NCBI GenBank assembly: GCA_004078665.1
Contig: SCFO01000001.1
Location: forward strand, 646,377-710,376
Reading direction: 5' to 3'
Origin: Halobacillus fulvus
GTDB lineage: Bacteria; Bacillota; Bacilli; Bacillales; Halobacillaceae
DNA length: 64,000 nucleotides
Each line of letters starts with the position of its first letter. Position 1 is the stretch's first letter. The notes beneath the pieces are model-generated. The model was not told where the DNA came from. It saw nothing but the letters and a program-made list of their open reading frames with translations, and ran no database searches. Below, one piece after another: positions 43,910 through 53,481 of the stretch. Position numbers and translations under genes: made by a program.

Positions 43910-45913
43910 TTATTGCATAACGTTGACTGCGTGTTTGACAACATTTTCAACGGTAAAACCGTAGTTCTCAATGACAGTGTTTCCTGGAGCGGAAGCACCG
44001 AATGTGTCAATTCCGATGACGGAACCATCAAGTCCAACATAGCGCTCCCATCCGAAGGAAGCTCCCATTTCAACAGCCAGACGTTGACGTACACTTGAAG
44101 GAAGAATCTGCTCCTGGTACTCCTTGCTTTGCTTTTGGAAGCGGTCGAAGGAAGGTACGCTGACTACTCGGACATCATATCCTTGCGTCTTAAGCTCTTC
44201 TTTCGCCTGAACGACGAGGTTCACTTCAGATCCGGAAGCAAGCAGAATACCATCAGGCTGCTCCTTATCAGAATCGCTCACAATGTAAGCTCCGCGTTTC
44301 ACACCTTCGTAAGCACGTTCTTCTGTACCTTCTATCGTCGGAAGTCCCTGACGAGTAAGAACAAGTGCTGTCGGAGTTTTTTCAGACTCAAGCGCCAGTC
44401 GCCATGCTGCTGTTGTTTCATTTCCATCAGCCGGACGGATGACAGATAGATTCGGCATCGCTCTCAAGGAAGCTAACTGCTCAACAGGTTCGTGTGTCGG
44501 TCCATCTTCCCCAACCGCAACGGAATCGTGTGTAAACACATAGTTGACTGGAAGGTTCATAAGAGCAGACAAACGCAGAGCAGGACGTAAATAGTCACTG
44601 AATACGAAGAATGTACCGCCGTAAACTTTCAAACCGCCATGAAGGGCCATACCGTTCATCGCTGCAGCCATAGCAAATTCACGAACACCGAACCAGATGT
44701 TGCGTCCAGCATAGTTTTCACGGGAGAAATCTTCTTCTCCACTTACAGCTGTTTTGTTTGAACCAGCTAAGTCAGCACTTCCACCGAAGAAGTAAGGAAC
44801 CTTCTTAGACAAAGCGTTGATCGCTTCACCAGAGGCAGCACGGCTTGCCGGGCTGTCTTCTCCAACTTTATAGCTTGGAAGATCCTGATCCCATCCTTCA
44901 GGAAGCTCACCGTTGATAGCCGCAACAAATTCAGCAGCAAGTTCAGGGTGCGCTTCTTTATACTGTTCGACCAGCTGATTCCAGGATGATTCCTGCTCTT
45001 CCCCGTTCTTTTGCACCTGTTCTTTGAAGTCTTGATAAACTTCATCGGGTACGTGGAAAGGCTCATGTTCCCACTTGTAGTATTCTTTTGTCGCTTTTGC
45101 TTCATCGTCACCAAGCGGAGCACCGTGAGATGCAGATTTACCGGATTTCGTCGGAGCACCGTAACCGATTACGGTCTTCACTTCGATCATCGTCGGCTGA
45201 TCTGTATTCGCTTTCGCCTGTTCGATCGCTTTGGCGATCTCCTCTGTGTTCGTGCCGTCTTCGACACGGATGACTTGCCATCCATAAGCTTCATAGCGTT
45301 TCTCAACACTTTCACTGAATGAACGATCCAAATCTCCGTCAAGTGAAATGTCGTTAGAATCGTAAAGGACGATCAGCTTTCCAAGTCCAAGGTGCCCAGC
45401 AAGGGAAGCAGATTCCTGAGATACGCCTTCCATCAAGTCCCCATCTCCACAGATTGAGAACGTGTAGTGATCGACTACATTGTACCCCTCACGGTTATAT
45501 TTAGCCGCAAGGTGCGCTTCAGCCATAGCCATACCTGTCGCCATAGAGATTCCTTGGCCAAGTGGGCCTGTTGTTGCCTCTACTCCATCTGTGTGACCGA
45601 ACTCCGGGTGACCTGGAGTTTTGGAATCCCACTGACGGAAGTTCTTGATGTCTTCCATCGTCACGTTGTAACCGGAAAGATGAAGCAAGCTATAAAGAAG
45701 CATTGATCCGTGTCCTGCCGATAAAACAAAACGGTCGCGGTTAAACCAGTCTGAGTTGTTCGGATTGTGATTCATAAATTTTGTCCAAAGCGTATAGGCC
45801 ATTGGAGCTGCCCCCATCGGCATTCCAGGGTGACCGGAGTTTGCTTTTTCGACTGCGTCAATTGATAATGTACGAATTGTATTAATTGAAGTTTGTTCAA
45901 GGCTGTTTGCCAT
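43910..45913 (-). CDS. tkt: Transketolase
   Basis: 667 residues, ThDP enzyme. Thiamine motif: [25 protein letters not shown](region ~155-180) with the GDG...N metal site; HSGHPG-type start [34 protein letters not shown] is cut here only for length and contains [13 protein letters not shown]. The C-terminal half has [20 protein letters not shown]. Moves two-carbon ketol units in the pentose-phosphate pathway. Confidence 0.1.
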   Translation of the reverse strand: MANSLEQTSINTIRTLSIDAVEKANSGHPGMPMGAAPMAYTLWTKFMNHNPNNSDWFNRDRFVLSAGHGSMLLYSLLHLSGYNVTMEDIKNFRQWDSKTPGHPEFGHTDGVEATTGPLGQGISMATGMAMAEAHLAAKYNREGYNVVDHYTFSICGDGDLMEGVSQESASLAGHLGLGKLIVLYDSNDISLDGDLDRSFSESVEKRYEAYGWQVIRVEDGTNTEEIAKAIEQAKANTDQPTMIEVKTVIGYGAPTKSGKSASHGAPLGDDEAKATKEYYKWEHEPFHVPDEVYQDFKEQVQKNGEEQESSWNQLVEQYKEAHPELAAEFVAAINGELPEGWDQDLPSYKVGEDSPASRAASGEAINALSKKVPYFFGGSADLAGSNKTAVSGEEDFSRENYAGRNIWFGVREFAMAAAMNGMALHGGLKVYGGTFFVFSDYLRPALRLSALMNLPVNYVFTHDSVAVGEDGPTHEPVEQLASLRAMPNLSVIRPADGNETTAAWRLALESEKTPTALVLTRQGLPTIEGTEERAYEGVKRGAYIVSDSDKEQPDGILLASGSEVNLVVQAKEELKTQGYDVRVVSVPSFDRFQKQSKEYQEQILPSSVRQRLAVEMGASFGWERYVGLDGSVIGIDTFGASAPGNTVIENYGFTVENVVKHAVNVMQ
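43910..45913 (-). CDS. tkt: Transketolase (Tkt)
   Basis: 667 residues, thiamine-diphosphate enzyme. [16 protein letters not shown] near the N-terminus binds substrate; the ThDP/metal motif starts [10 protein letters not shown]; the C-terminal half carries [17 protein letters not shown], where the Glu and His of the cofactor site lie. It moves two-carbon ketol units between sugar phosphates in the pentose-phosphate pathway, linking it to glycolysis and aromatic precursor supply. It stands alone between ynzC and sirA, closed by its own terminator. Confidence 0.97.
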   Translation of the reverse strand: MANSLEQTSINTIRTLSIDAVEKANSGHPGMPMGAAPMAYTLWTKFMNHNPNNSDWFNRDRFVLSAGHGSMLLYSLLHLSGYNVTMEDIKNFRQWDSKTPGHPEFGHTDGVEATTGPLGQGISMATGMAMAEAHLAAKYNREGYNVVDHYTFSICGDGDLMEGVSQESASLAGHLGLGKLIVLYDSNDISLDGDLDRSFSESVEKRYEAYGWQVIRVEDGTNTEEIAKAIEQAKANTDQPTMIEVKTVIGYGAPTKSGKSASHGAPLGDDEAKATKEYYKWEHEPFHVPDEVYQDFKEQVQKNGEEQESSWNQLVEQYKEAHPELAAEFVAAINGELPEGWDQDLPSYKVGEDSPASRAASGEAINALSKKVPYFFGGSADLAGSNKTAVSGEEDFSRENYAGRNIWFGVREFAMAAAMNGMALHGGLKVYGGTFFVFSDYLRPALRLSALMNLPVNYVFTHDSVAVGEDGPTHEPVEQLASLRAMPNLSVIRPADGNETTAAWRLALESEKTPTALVLTRQGLPTIEGTEERAYEGVKRGAYIVSDSDKEQPDGILLASGSEVNLVVQAKEELKTQGYDVRVVSVPSFDRFQKQSKEYQEQILPSSVRQRLAVEMGASFGWERYVGLDGSVIGIDTFGASAPGNTVIENYGFTVENVVKHAVNVMQ

Positions 45914-46060
45914 TGTTTATTATTCCCCTTTCTACAGGTGTATGTACCAAGTATTATCCTATAATGAAAATCGTTCTGAGACAAGTATTCCTCAGTCTTT
46001 TGCAAAAATGAACTGTAAAAATAGCGGTTTTTTCTTATTTTTGTAAAAAGTGATAAAAAA

Positions 46061-46085
46061 ATCCGCACTTTTAGAAAGTGCGGAT
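46061..46085 (-). terminator. Terminator of ynzC
   Basis: Minus strand ATCCGCACTTT, loop, AAAGTGCGGAT, seven T; directly after the stop. Confidence 0.85.
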
Positions 46086-46090
46086 CGTAC

Positions 46091-46324
46091 TTAATGCTTG
46101 CGTTCGTTACGCTGCATTTGCTTCAATTTATCCGGTGTCACATCGTTCCCTTTTGGATCGACGACTTTGACACCCTTCAATTGGTTTTTAAACGATTTAC
46201 GTGCGTTTTTCAAATATTCTTGTCTAAGGTCCTGCTGTTCTTTTTTTTCAGCATGCGTCAATTCTTCCTGCTTTGATTTATTCGCTAATTCGTTTATACG
46301 ATTGATTTTGTCTTTCGATAACAT
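46091..46324 (-). CDS. ynzC: UPF0291/DUF896 protein YnzC
   Basis: 77 residues, start ATG 46324 after AAAGGGG. MLSKDKINRINELANKSK and the C-terminal DPKGNDVTPDKLKQMQ are the family pattern of a short two-helix protein. In B. subtilis it is the third gene of the SOS operon yneA-yneB-ynzC. Here an 82-base gap with a hairpin separates it from yneB, so read-through would be needed for SOS control. Confidence 0.9.
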   Translation of the reverse strand: MLSKDKINRINELANKSKQEELTHAEKKEQQDLRQEYLKNARKSFKNQLKGVKVVDPKGNDVTPDKLKQMQRNERKH

Positions 46325-46380
46325 TGGCTCTACCCCTTTGTTTGGTATTGATATCCTTGAATAAAACGGATCAAAAGGAA

Positions 46381-46406
46381 AAGACAAGAATCTCAGGACT
46401 CTTGTC

Positions 46407-46408
<2 letters not shown>
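46381..46408 (-). terminator. Hairpin between yneB and ynzC
   Basis: Minus strand AAGACAAGA / TCTTGTCTT with mismatched middle; overlaps the yneB stop. Weak tail. Confidence 0.5.
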
Positions 46409-47120
<712 letters not shown>

Positions 47121-47216
47121 TCAGGCGCTCATGACCATAGAAAAGTATAGAAAAGCTAGGCTCGCAATAAACAGTACTAAAAACGTAACATCTACTTTAG
47201 ATAGTTTTGTGAACAT
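47121..47216 (-). CDS. 31-residue single-span membrane peptide in the yneA position
   Basis: A short frame, 31 codons from ATG 47216 (7 bases after GGAGG) or 32 from ATG 47219. It starts MFTKLSKVDV, runs through a continuous hydrophobic stretch of about 18 residues (VTFLVLFIAS then LAFLYFSMVM) and ends SA. The two Lys before the span predict the N-terminus inside. It occupies exactly the place of yneA between lexA and yneB. YneA itself has one span plus a LysM domain of about 50 residues; the LysM part is absent and no remnant is seen before yneB. An SOS-induced division inhibitor made of a single helix is plausible (compare SidA of Caulobacter, 29 residues) but unproven. Confidence 0.72.
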   Translation of the reverse strand: MFTKLSKVDVTFLVLFIASLAFLYFSMVMSA

Positions 47217-47237
47217 CATAGACCCTCCATTTTTTGA

Positions 47238-47331
47238 GAACGAACGTTCTTAAGAACTTCTGTTCGTGTTTGTATCTCCATTATATACGAACACAGGTTC
47301 TTGTCAACACGTTTTTTCGAACGCTTGTTTG
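47238..47331. promoter_or_regulatory. Four LexA boxes between lexA and the yneB operon
   Basis: GAAC-N4-GTTC sites at 47238-47249 (GAACGAACGTTC), 47254-47265 (GAACTTCTGTTC) and 47289-47300 (GAACACAGGTTC), plus 47319-47330 (GAACGCTTGTTT), which fits the looser GTTY form. Boxes 3 and 4 overlap the two promoters. Confidence 0.85.
47280..47307 (-). promoter_or_regulatory. Promoter of the SOS operon (membrane peptide-yneB)
   Basis: Minus strand TTGACA, 16 bases, TATAAT, both perfect. LexA box 3 fills the spacer; boxes 1 and 2 lie downstream in the leader. Confidence 0.85.
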
Positions 47332-47357
47332 TATTTGTAAACTATGCATGATACAAT
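47329..47357 (+). promoter_or_regulatory. lexA promoter
   Basis: TTGTAT, 17 bases, TACAAT with an extended TG. LexA box 4 (47318-47331) overlaps the -35, fitting autorepression. Confidence 0.65.
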
Positions 47358-47393
47358 GTGGTTACTATAAACCTATGTACGAGGTGTAAATCT

Positions 47394-48017
47394 ATGAGTA
47401 AACTTTCAAAGCGGCAGCAGGAAATACTAGATTTTATTAAAGAACAGGTCATGTTAAAAGGCTATCCGCCTTCCGTAAGGGAAATCGGTCAATCCGTCGG
47501 CCTCGCTTCAAGTTCCACGGTACACGGACACCTTTCAAGACTTGAGAAAAAAGGGTATATCCGCAGAGACCCTACAAAGCCGAGAGCGATTGAAGTGATC
47601 GAATTAGAAGAGGAAGACAGCATTCCGCGAAGCGAAGCGGCTTATGCACCTGTGATCGGTAAAGTTACGGCAGGTTCCCCGATCACAGCGGTAGAGAATA
47701 TTGAAGAGTATGTCCCGCTTCCCGGCTCGATCGCAGCGGGTGAAGACAATACGTTCGTCTTGATCGTTCAAGGGGAAAGTATGATCGAAGCTGGCATTCT
47801 CGACGGGGATATGGTCATTGTCCGCCAACAGCAGACGGCTCAAAACGGAGACATCGTGGTAGCGATGACAGAAGATGAGGAAGCGACGGTCAAACGCTTT
47901 TTCAAAGAAAAAAATCACATTCGACTTCAGCCTGAAAATGCAACGATGGAACCGATCATACTCGGAGATGTATCGATTCTAGGGAAGGTCGTCGGCCTTT
48001 ATCGGACGGTCCACTAA
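47394..48017 (+). CDS. lexA: SOS repressor LexA
   Basis: 207 residues, start ATG 47394 with GAGGTG 7 bases upstream. Winged helix-turn-helix at 1-70 ([28 protein letters not shown]). The self-cleavage bond is the Ala-Gly in KVTAGSPI; the catalytic serine is in [14 protein letters not shown] and the lysine in [10 protein letters not shown]. RecA on single-stranded DNA triggers cleavage. Divergent from the SOS operon; four boxes lie between. Likely also controls parE and the small gene at 48050. Confidence 0.97.
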   Translation: MSKLSKRQQEILDFIKEQVMLKGYPPSVREIGQSVGLASSSTVHGHLSRLEKKGYIRRDPTKPRAIEVIELEEEDSIPRSEAAYAPVIGKVTAGSPITAVENIEEYVPLPGSIAAGEDNTFVLIVQGESMIEAGILDGDMVIVRQQQTAQNGDIVVAMTEDEEATVKRFFKEKNHIRLQPENATMEPIILGDVSILGKVVGLYRTVH

Positions 48018-48050
48018 AAAAGTTCGCCCCCTCACCGGGCGAACTTTTTT
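48016..48050. terminator. Bidirectional terminator between lexA and the WYL-like gene
   Basis: AAAAAAGTTCGCCC, 7-base loop, GGGCGAACTTTTTT; perfect 14-base stem. Confidence 0.9.
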
Positions 48051-48274
48051 CATGCTTGTTTTCTCTTTTTCTGTAGGTATGAAGGGTAAATGGAGAGGAT
48101 ATTTTCTTTCTTGAACGTCCTCACTTCTTTTTTCAAGAAGCAGTAGGCAATGATATGGGATTCTTTAACCTTCATAACGCGGATGATTCTTTGGGTTGCG
48201 GTCCCTTCATTCGTTAGATAAATCATTTCCAGTGTGATTTTCTGATCTCTGGACTGGTTCAGCCATTTTTCCAT
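48050..48274 (-). CDS. Small WYL-like protein with a LexA box
   Basis: 74 residues, start ATG 48274 after AAGGGGTG. The pattern ITLEMIYLTNEGTATQRIIRV, ESHIIAYCFLKKEVRTFKKENI, ends with PSYLQKKRKQA, and resembles a stand-alone WYL domain (small beta barrel that often binds nucleic acid or nucleotides). No helix-turn-helix is attached. A perfect LexA site (48291-48302) follows the -10 TATAAT at 48311-48316. I do not recognise a named gene; the WYL assignment is by pattern. Confidence 0.6.
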   Translation of the reverse strand: MEKWLNQSRDQKITLEMIYLTNEGTATQRIIRVMKVKESHIIAYCFLKKEVRTFKKENILSIYPSYLQKKRKQA

Positions 48275-48289
48275 GTGTTCACCCCTTAA

Positions 48290-48316
48290 CGAACGTTTGT
48301 TCTTATTTTTATTATA
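48290..48316 (-). promoter_or_regulatory. Promoter and LexA box of the WYL-like gene
   Basis: Minus strand TATAAT, then 8 bases, then AGAACAAACGTTCG (48290-48303), a GAAC-N4-GTTC site sitting at the transcription start. Confidence 0.75.
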
Positions 48317-48379
48317 CAGGCGAACAAGAATAAAGTATACGATTAAGATTTACCATCTCTGGATGATGTTTATATACGA

Positions 48380-48408
48380 AAAAAAGCCTTTCCCGAAGGA
48401 AGGCTTTT
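48380..48408 (-). terminator. Terminator of the lipoprotein gene
   Basis: Minus strand AAAAGCCTTCC, loop, GGAAAGGCTTTT, T-run. Confidence 0.85.
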
Positions 48409-48409
48409 G

Positions 48410-48856
48410 TCAATTCCCTAATTGTTCAATTTGATTCAGAAGGCTTTGAATTTCGGCAAACGTTCTGAACACCTCTGTATTTTCGATCAAATCCGGGTCT
48501 AGGGTTCCGTTTTCAATATTATCCAAGTATAGCTGTATTCCTTCAAGCGCCTGCTCATTGTAACCGACTACCTGCTGATGAAGATTTTCACCGATTCCGG
48601 GCGGATCCAGAGCGTTGAACTCTTCTATATCTTCTTGCATTTGAAGGAGACGGCTTTTAAAGTCGTTAAGAACTTGAGGATTATTTACAGCCTGTTCGGC
48701 CAGCTGCGGCACTTCGTCTGCGAATCGACTGGCTTCATTCGCATATTCCATGGACTCATTCACATAATTCAATGTATTGTTGGCTCCTTCTAATAACGAA
48801 CATCCGCTTAAAAAAAGGATGCTCAAAAGGAAAAGAGCTGCTACAGTTTTCCTCAT
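48410..48856 (-). CDS. Lipoprotein of the DUF6376 type
   Basis: 148 residues, start ATG 48856 (GAGGGGG about 7 bases upstream). Signal peptide with lipobox: residues 1-16 hydrophobic, then LSGCSLLEG, with the lipidated Cys19. The mature part is acidic, helical, rich in Asn/Glu/Gln (YVNESMEYANEASRFADEV). Extracytoplasmic, anchored to the outer membrane face. No enzymatic motif; function unknown. Confidence 0.82.
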   Translation of the reverse strand: MRKTVAALFLLSILFLSGCSLLEGANNTLNYVNESMEYANEASRFADEVPQLAEQAVNNPQVLNDFKSRLLQMQEDIEEFNALDPPGIGENLHQQVVGYNEQALEGIQLYLDNIENGTLDPDLIENTEVFRTFAEIQSLLNQIEQLGN

Positions 48857-48963
48857 TACCATTCCCCCTCTGATGACTTAATTATACCATGCGAAGAGGC
48901 ACCTGATAGGCTTTTCATAACCAGAGCAACCATTTTTATTCTATGAAAATGAGTGTTTTAAAA

Positions 48964-48994
48964 AACCCTCTGACGCAGTTCGCGTCAGAGGGTT
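48964..48994 (-). terminator. Terminator of glnA
   Basis: Minus strand AACCCTCTGACGC, loop GAACT, GCGTCAGAGGGTT, TTTT. Confidence 0.88.
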
Positions 48995-49001
48995 CAAAAG
49001 A

Positions 49002-50333
49002 TTAATAGTTCTGTAAATACTGCTCGCGCTCCCATGGGTGCACTTGTGTACGGAACATATCCCACTCGATTTCCTTCGCTTCAATGAAGTGTTCGAACAG
49101 GTGCTCACCAAGCGCCTCTACCATAATTGGGTCCTGCTGCAATTCTACTAAGGCATCATATAACGTTGCCGGAAGATCTTTTACGCCGTGAGCTTCGCGC
49201 TCTTTCTTGTCCATGACGTAAATGTTGCGATCGACAGGAGCCGGGGCATCCAATTTGTTTTCGACACCGTCAAGACCTGCTGCCAAAAGAACAGCCATCG
49301 CCATGTACGGGTTCGCTGCAGGATCGACACTGCGCACTTCAATACGTGTGCTCAAACCACGTGAAGTCGGAACACGAACGAGCGGGCTTCGGTTTTGGCC
49401 GGACCACGCAACATAGCACGGGGCTTCATAACCAGGGACGAGACGTTTGAATGAGTTGACCGTTGGGTTTGTCACCGCTGTAAAGTTCGTCGCGTGCTTG
49501 ATGATTCCCGCTGTGAACTGATAAGCGACTTCAGATAGTTGATCCTTACCGTTCTCGTCGAAGAACGCGTTCCCGTCTTCTGTGAACAGAGACATGTTTG
49601 CGTGCATACCAGAGCCGTTCACACCAAATAGTGGCTTCGGCATAAAGGTTGCATGCAAACCGTGCTGACGGGCGATCGTTTTAACAACTAGTTTGAACGT
49701 CTGGATATCATCACAGTGCTTCACAGCATCCGAGTATTTAAAATCGATTTCGTGCTGTCCAGGTGCCACTTCGTGGTGGGACGCTTCGATTTCAAAGCCC
49801 ATTTCTTCAAGCTCAAGCACGATATCGCGACGGCAGTTTTCCCCAAGGTCTGTCGGAGCAAGGTCGAAATATCCGCCTTTGTCATTCAATTCCATCGTCG
49901 GTTCGCCTTTTTCATCTAATTTGAAAAGGAAAAATTCAGGCTCTGTCCCGATATTGAACGCGGAGTAGCCTAGATCTTGCATCTTCTTCAGGTTGCGCTT
50001 CAAGTTGTAGCGAGGGCACCCTTCAAATGGTGTTTTATCTGGGTTGTAAATATCACAGATAAAACGAGCGACTTTTCCTTTTTCAGACGTCCAAGGAAAG
50101 ACGACGAACGTATTTAAATCAGGAACTAGATACATATCCGACTCTTCAATTCGAACGAAACCTTCGATGGAAGAACCGTCAAACATCATCATTCCGTCCA
50201 GCGCTTTATCCAACTGGCTTACTGGAATTTCGACGTTTTTGATTGTGCCCAGCATATCTGTGAACTGAAGGCGAATGAATTTGACGTTTTCCTCTTCAAT
50301 TTTTTTGTAAATTTCTTCTCTGGTTAACCCCAT
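49002..50333 (-). CDS. glnA: Glutamine synthetase, type GSI-alpha (GlnA)
   Basis: 443 residues, standard for GSI-alpha. [18 protein letters not shown], the NRGSxxR-like ATP site around [12 protein letters not shown], and metal ligands in [15 protein letters not shown] and [12 protein letters not shown] are visible. It lacks the adenylylation loop typical of GSI-beta, so feedback inhibition and GlnR interaction control it. Second gene of glnRA; 24 bases after glnR. Confidence 0.97.
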   Translation of the reverse strand: MGLTREEIYKKIEEENVKFIRLQFTDMLGTIKNVEIPVSQLDKALDGMMMFDGSSIEGFVRIEESDMYLVPDLNTFVVFPWTSEKGKVARFICDIYNPDKTPFEGCPRYNLKRNLKKMQDLGYSAFNIGTEPEFFLFKLDEKGEPTMELNDKGGYFDLAPTDLGENCRRDIVLELEEMGFEIEASHHEVAPGQHEIDFKYSDAVKHCDDIQTFKLVVKTIARQHGLHATFMPKPLFGVNGSGMHANMSLFTEDGNAFFDENGKDQLSEVAYQFTAGIIKHATNFTAVTNPTVNSFKRLVPGYEAPCYVAWSGQNRSPLVRVPTSRGLSTRIEVRSVDPAANPYMAMAVLLAAGLDGVENKLDAPAPVDRNIYVMDKKEREAHGVKDLPATLYDALVELQQDPIMVEALGEHLFEHFIEAKEIEWDMFRTQVHPWEREQYLQNY

Positions 50334-50357
50334 ACAAACATTTCCTCCTAAGCAAAA

Positions 50358-50759
50358 TTAGTGGAAGAACCTCGATAGTTCTCCCTGTCTGATACCTAAC
50401 TTGCGACTTCCCGCGGTGAATAGTTCTTGCTGTAACATACGGCGAAGCTCTTTTTCGGATAGTTCGTTATGAACTTCCTCCACTTGCTTCTGGTCGTAGG
50501 CTTCATTCTCCGGCTGATCCGATAATTTCAGAACCTGTTTAATACCAGCCATGTTTACACCTTTTTCAACGAGGTCTTTGACTTCGAGCAATCGATCGAC
50601 ATCGTTAAAGGAAAACAGGCGGCGATTCCCATCTGATCGGGCAGGCTGAACAAGCTTGTGCTGTTCATAATAACGGATTTGCCGAGCAGAAAGATCAGTT
50701 AGAGATTGAACAATCCCCATCGGGAACAACGGCATGGAACGACGAATTTCATCACTCAT
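50358..50759 (-). CDS. glnR: MerR-family nitrogen regulator GlnR
   Basis: 133 residues. N-terminal MerR helix-turn-helix and wing: FPMGIVQSLTDLSARQIRYYEQHKLVQPARSDGNRRLFS (several blocks), then a dimer helix. The C-terminal tail (SRKLGIRQGELSRFFH) is the part that in GlnR answers to feedback-inhibited glutamine synthetase. Represses glnRA when nitrogen is in excess. A matching TGTNA-N7-TNACA box lies just upstream of its promoter. Confidence 0.94.
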   Translation of the reverse strand: MSDEIRRSMPLFPMGIVQSLTDLSARQIRYYEQHKLVQPARSDGNRRLFSFNDVDRLLEVKDLVEKGVNMAGIKQVLKLSDQPENEAYDQKQVEEVHNELSEKELRRMLQQELFTAGSRKLGIRQGELSRFFH

Positions 50760-50794
50760 CGACGTGCCACCTCCCCATAAGAATGATTACTTTA

Positions 50795-50843
50795 ATTATA
50801 GAACATTGAAGAGATATGTCAATACGTGTGAGAAATGTTCACA
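50795..50843 (-). promoter_or_regulatory. glnRA promoter with GlnR/TnrA box
   Basis: Minus strand TTGACA (50817-50822), 16 bases, TATAAT (50795-50800), both perfect. Just upstream TGTGA-N7-TCACA (50827-50843) matches the GlnR/TnrA consensus TGTNA-N7-TNACA. Confidence 0.85.
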
Positions 50844-50881
50844 CGAATGTTGTAAACGAATACAAAAAATATCTCTAATAG

Positions 50882-50908
50882 AAAAAAGGGAGGTGCTCCT
50901 CCCTTTTT
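50882..50908 (-). terminator. Terminator of hflX-ynbB
   Basis: Minus strand AAAGGGAGG, loop AGCA, CCTCCCTTTTTT. Confidence 0.85.
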
Positions 50909-52154
50909 ATATGTTTTGCAATGCCCCTTCTTCAATTAAACGCTTGACGGCACCTGTGACGGCGATTTTCACATGGGCATATGTCAGGCCACCCTGCACA
51001 AAAGCTGTGTACGGCGGGCGTATCGGACCGTCTGCCGTCAATTCAAGGCTCGCTCCTTGAATGAATGTGCCAGCGGCCATAATGACGTCATCTTCATACC
51101 CAGGCATTGGGCTTGGATGCGGCATGACGTGCGAATTGACTGGAGACCCTTGCTGGATCGCCTGGCAAAACCGGACCATTTGATCGGCTGTATCAAAGCT
51201 GACCGACTGGATGAGATCCGTGCGTTTGGCATCAAATGATGGGTTTGTACGAAAATCTAACAAGGCGAGAAACTTCGCTGTGAAAATCGCTCCTTTTAAA
51301 GCCTCACCCACGACGTGTGGCGCGAGGAAGATCCCTTGGTACATTTCCTGCAAGGAATTTAAGCTCGCACCCGTTTCCTTACCGAGACCCGGGGCGGTCA
51401 ATCGATAGCTGCACTGCTCGATCAGATCTTCTCTGCCAGCAATGTAGCCACCGATTCGCGCAATCCCGCCACCAGGATTTTTGATGAGGGAACCTGCGAT
51501 CAAATCGGCACCGACTTGTAGGGGTTCATGTTCTTCCACGAACTCCCCGTAGCAATTATCGACGAATACGATGACATCTTCTCGTATTTGCCTAACAAAC
51601 CGAATGATTTCCTCAATCTTTGAAATCGTAAACGAAGGGCGGTCTTCATATCCTTTCGACCTTTGAATAGCGACGACCTTCGTCCGCTCCGTAATGGCTT
51701 GCCCAATCGCTTCGCGGTCAAAATCACCCTGTTTAAGCGGGACGGACTGATAAGAGATGCCGAAATCAGCTAACGAACCTGTATCTTTCCCGCCTTCTTT
51801 TCCAATCACTTCTTTCAGCGTGTCGTAAGGCTGTCCGGTTATATAGAGCAGTTCGTCGCCCGGCCTCAACACACCGAACAATGCCGTAGTGATCGCATGT
51901 GTCCCTGAGATCAACTGCGGGCGTACGAGCGCATCCTCTGCGCGAAAAATCTCGGCATATACCGCTTCGAGTGTATCGCGTCCAAAGTCATCATACCCAT
52001 ATCCTGTCGTCGGATTGAAATGGGAATCACTGACGCGATGTTTTTGAAAAGCGTTAAGCACTTTTTGCTGGTTGTGCTCCACCATTTGATTGACCTCTTG
52101 ATGTTTGGAGGCAATCGCCTCTTCTGTCTTGTTGATAATAGCTTGTATTTCCAT
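50907..52154 (-). CDS. ynbB: PLP-dependent gamma-lyase-like protein (YnbB)
   Basis: 415 residues, cystathionine gamma/beta-lyase-like, aluminium-resistance protein family. PLP marks are SGTHAITTALFGVLRPGDE, VDNCYGEFVEEHEPLQVGADLIAGSLIKNPGGGIA, in which the Lys of GSLIKNPGG should hold the cofactor, and an earlier IQRSKGYEDRPS block of the family. Substrate unknown; a sulfur amino acid is likely by family. Follows hflX by 11 bases, precedes glnR. Confidence 0.88.
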   Translation of the reverse strand: MEIQAIINKTEEAIASKHQEVNQMVEHNQQKVLNAFQKHRVSDSHFNPTTGYGYDDFGRDTLEAVYAEIFRAEDALVRPQLISGTHAITTALFGVLRPGDELLYITGQPYDTLKEVIGKEGGKDTGSLADFGISYQSVPLKQGDFDREAIGQAITERTKVVAIQRSKGYEDRPSFTISKIEEIIRFVRQIREDVIVFVDNCYGEFVEEHEPLQVGADLIAGSLIKNPGGGIARIGGYIAGREDLIEQCSYRLTAPGLGKETGASLNSLQEMYQGIFLAPHVVGEALKGAIFTAKFLALLDFRTNPSFDAKRTDLIQSVSFDTADQMVRFCQAIQQGSPVNSHVMPHPSPMPGYEDDVIMAAGTFIQGASLELTADGPIRPPYTAFVQGGLTYAHVKIAVTGAVKRLIEEGALQNI

Positions 52155-52165
52155 GATCGTCTTCC

Positions 52166-53407
52166 TTACTTTTGTAGAATCTTTTGTTTTAATGGGTGAA
52201 CCGGATCGATGAATCCGTGAAGGGCGTATCCTTCTTTTTCTTCTAGGAACGTCATCGAGGTCACCATACTATAGGACTTAAATTGTTGAATCAGCTTTCC
52301 TTCATTCGCTGGAAGGAACACATCATATTCATACCAATCTTGTTTTAAAATCGACTCAATTTTATCGAGCACTCTTTTACGGTCGATCGGATCGTGCACA
52401 CTGACCGTCACAGAAGGATAGGCATCCGGTATGAAATCTCCTTGTATCAAATCTTTCTTATTATAGACAGTTAAAACGGGTAAATGACCGGCTCCTAACT
52501 CTTCAAGAAGTCTTAGCACCGTCTTTTCTTGTTGGAGATGGTCCGGGTGAGATGCGTCGACCATATGAATGATGAAATCCGCCTCTGTGACCTCCTCAAG
52601 CGTTGAACGGAAAGCGGCGATCAGCGTCGTCGGCAAATCTTGAATGAACCCAACCGTATCCGATAAAAGCGCGCGGAACCCAGACGGCAGTGTTACTTGC
52701 CTCGTTAAAGGATCGAGCGTAGCGAAGAGCAAGTCCTCTTCGAACGAATCGCTGTCCGTCACGCGATTGAAGAACGTCGATTTTCCCGCATTGGTGTACC
52801 CGACGATCGCCATTTGGAAGGCTCGATTTTCTTTCCTGCGATTCCTGTATTGCTCACGCTGTTTCACAACGGTTTCCAACCGGCGCTTGATATCGTCAAT
52901 CCTTCTCTGGATATGGCGGCGGTCTGTCTCGAGCTTCGTCTCTCCGGGTCCTCGGGTTCCAATTCCTCCTCCGAGGCGTGAGAGCGCGATTCCCTGACCA
53001 GATAGTCTTGGCAAAAGGTATTGCAGCTGCGCGAGCTCCACCTGCAATTTCCCTTCCTTCGTCCTCGCTCTTCCTGCGAAAATATCCAAAATCAGCTGAC
53101 TACGGTCGATCACCCTTCGTTCCAGCTTATCCGTCAAGTTACGAAGCTGACCAGGTGATAATTCATCATTGAAAACAACAAGATCGGCTCCTGCTTCGTC
53201 CGCTGCGATCTTGATTTCCTCAAGCTTACCTTCTCCTAAATATGTAGCCGGGTGAACCCGGTCGCGTTTTTGGGTGATGACACGGCATACGTCTCCCTCC
53301 GCTGTTTCCGTCAGTGACTTCAACTCTTCCATCGAAGACTGAAAACGTTCCTCATCTTCATTTGGATCTATTCTTGCTACGAGAATGACCAATTCTTTTT
53401 CACTCAT
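52166..53407 (-). CDS. hflX: Ribosome-splitting GTPase HflX (YnbA)
   Basis: 413 residues. N-terminal HflX domain with glycine-rich GIALSRLGGGIGTRGPGETKLE, then the GTPase: P-loop GYTNAGKSTFFNRV, switch II SDTVGFIQDLP, and NKKD for guanine in TVYNKKDLIQ. It splits stalled ribosomes under heat or antibiotic stress. As in B. subtilis it follows spoVK and precedes ynbB. Confidence 0.94.
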   Translation of the reverse strand: MSEKELVILVARIDPNEDEERFQSSMEELKSLTETAEGDVCRVITQKRDRVHPATYLGEGKLEEIKIAADEAGADLVVFNDELSPGQLRNLTDKLERRVIDRSQLILDIFAGRARTKEGKLQVELAQLQYLLPRLSGQGIALSRLGGGIGTRGPGETKLETDRRHIQRRIDDIKRRLETVVKQREQYRNRRKENRAFQMAIVGYTNAGKSTFFNRVTDSDSFEEDLLFATLDPLTRQVTLPSGFRALLSDTVGFIQDLPTTLIAAFRSTLEEVTEADFIIHMVDASHPDHLQQEKTVLRLLEELGAGHLPVLTVYNKKDLIQGDFIPDAYPSVTVSVHDPIDRKRVLDKIESILKQDWYEYDVFLPANEGKLIQQFKSYSMVTSMTFLEEKEGYALHGFIDPVHPLKQKILQK

Positions 53408-53481
53408 GTTCCCACCTACTTTTCTGCGACTATATCCACTATTATCATACCAGAAAGTATCCTATTAATATACGGGACGGC

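Noticed and set aside
43910-45913. First, low-confidence duplicate entry for transketolase
   Set aside because: Two entries cover this gene; the second, high-confidence one (Transketolase, Tkt) is the annotation to use. There is only one gene here.
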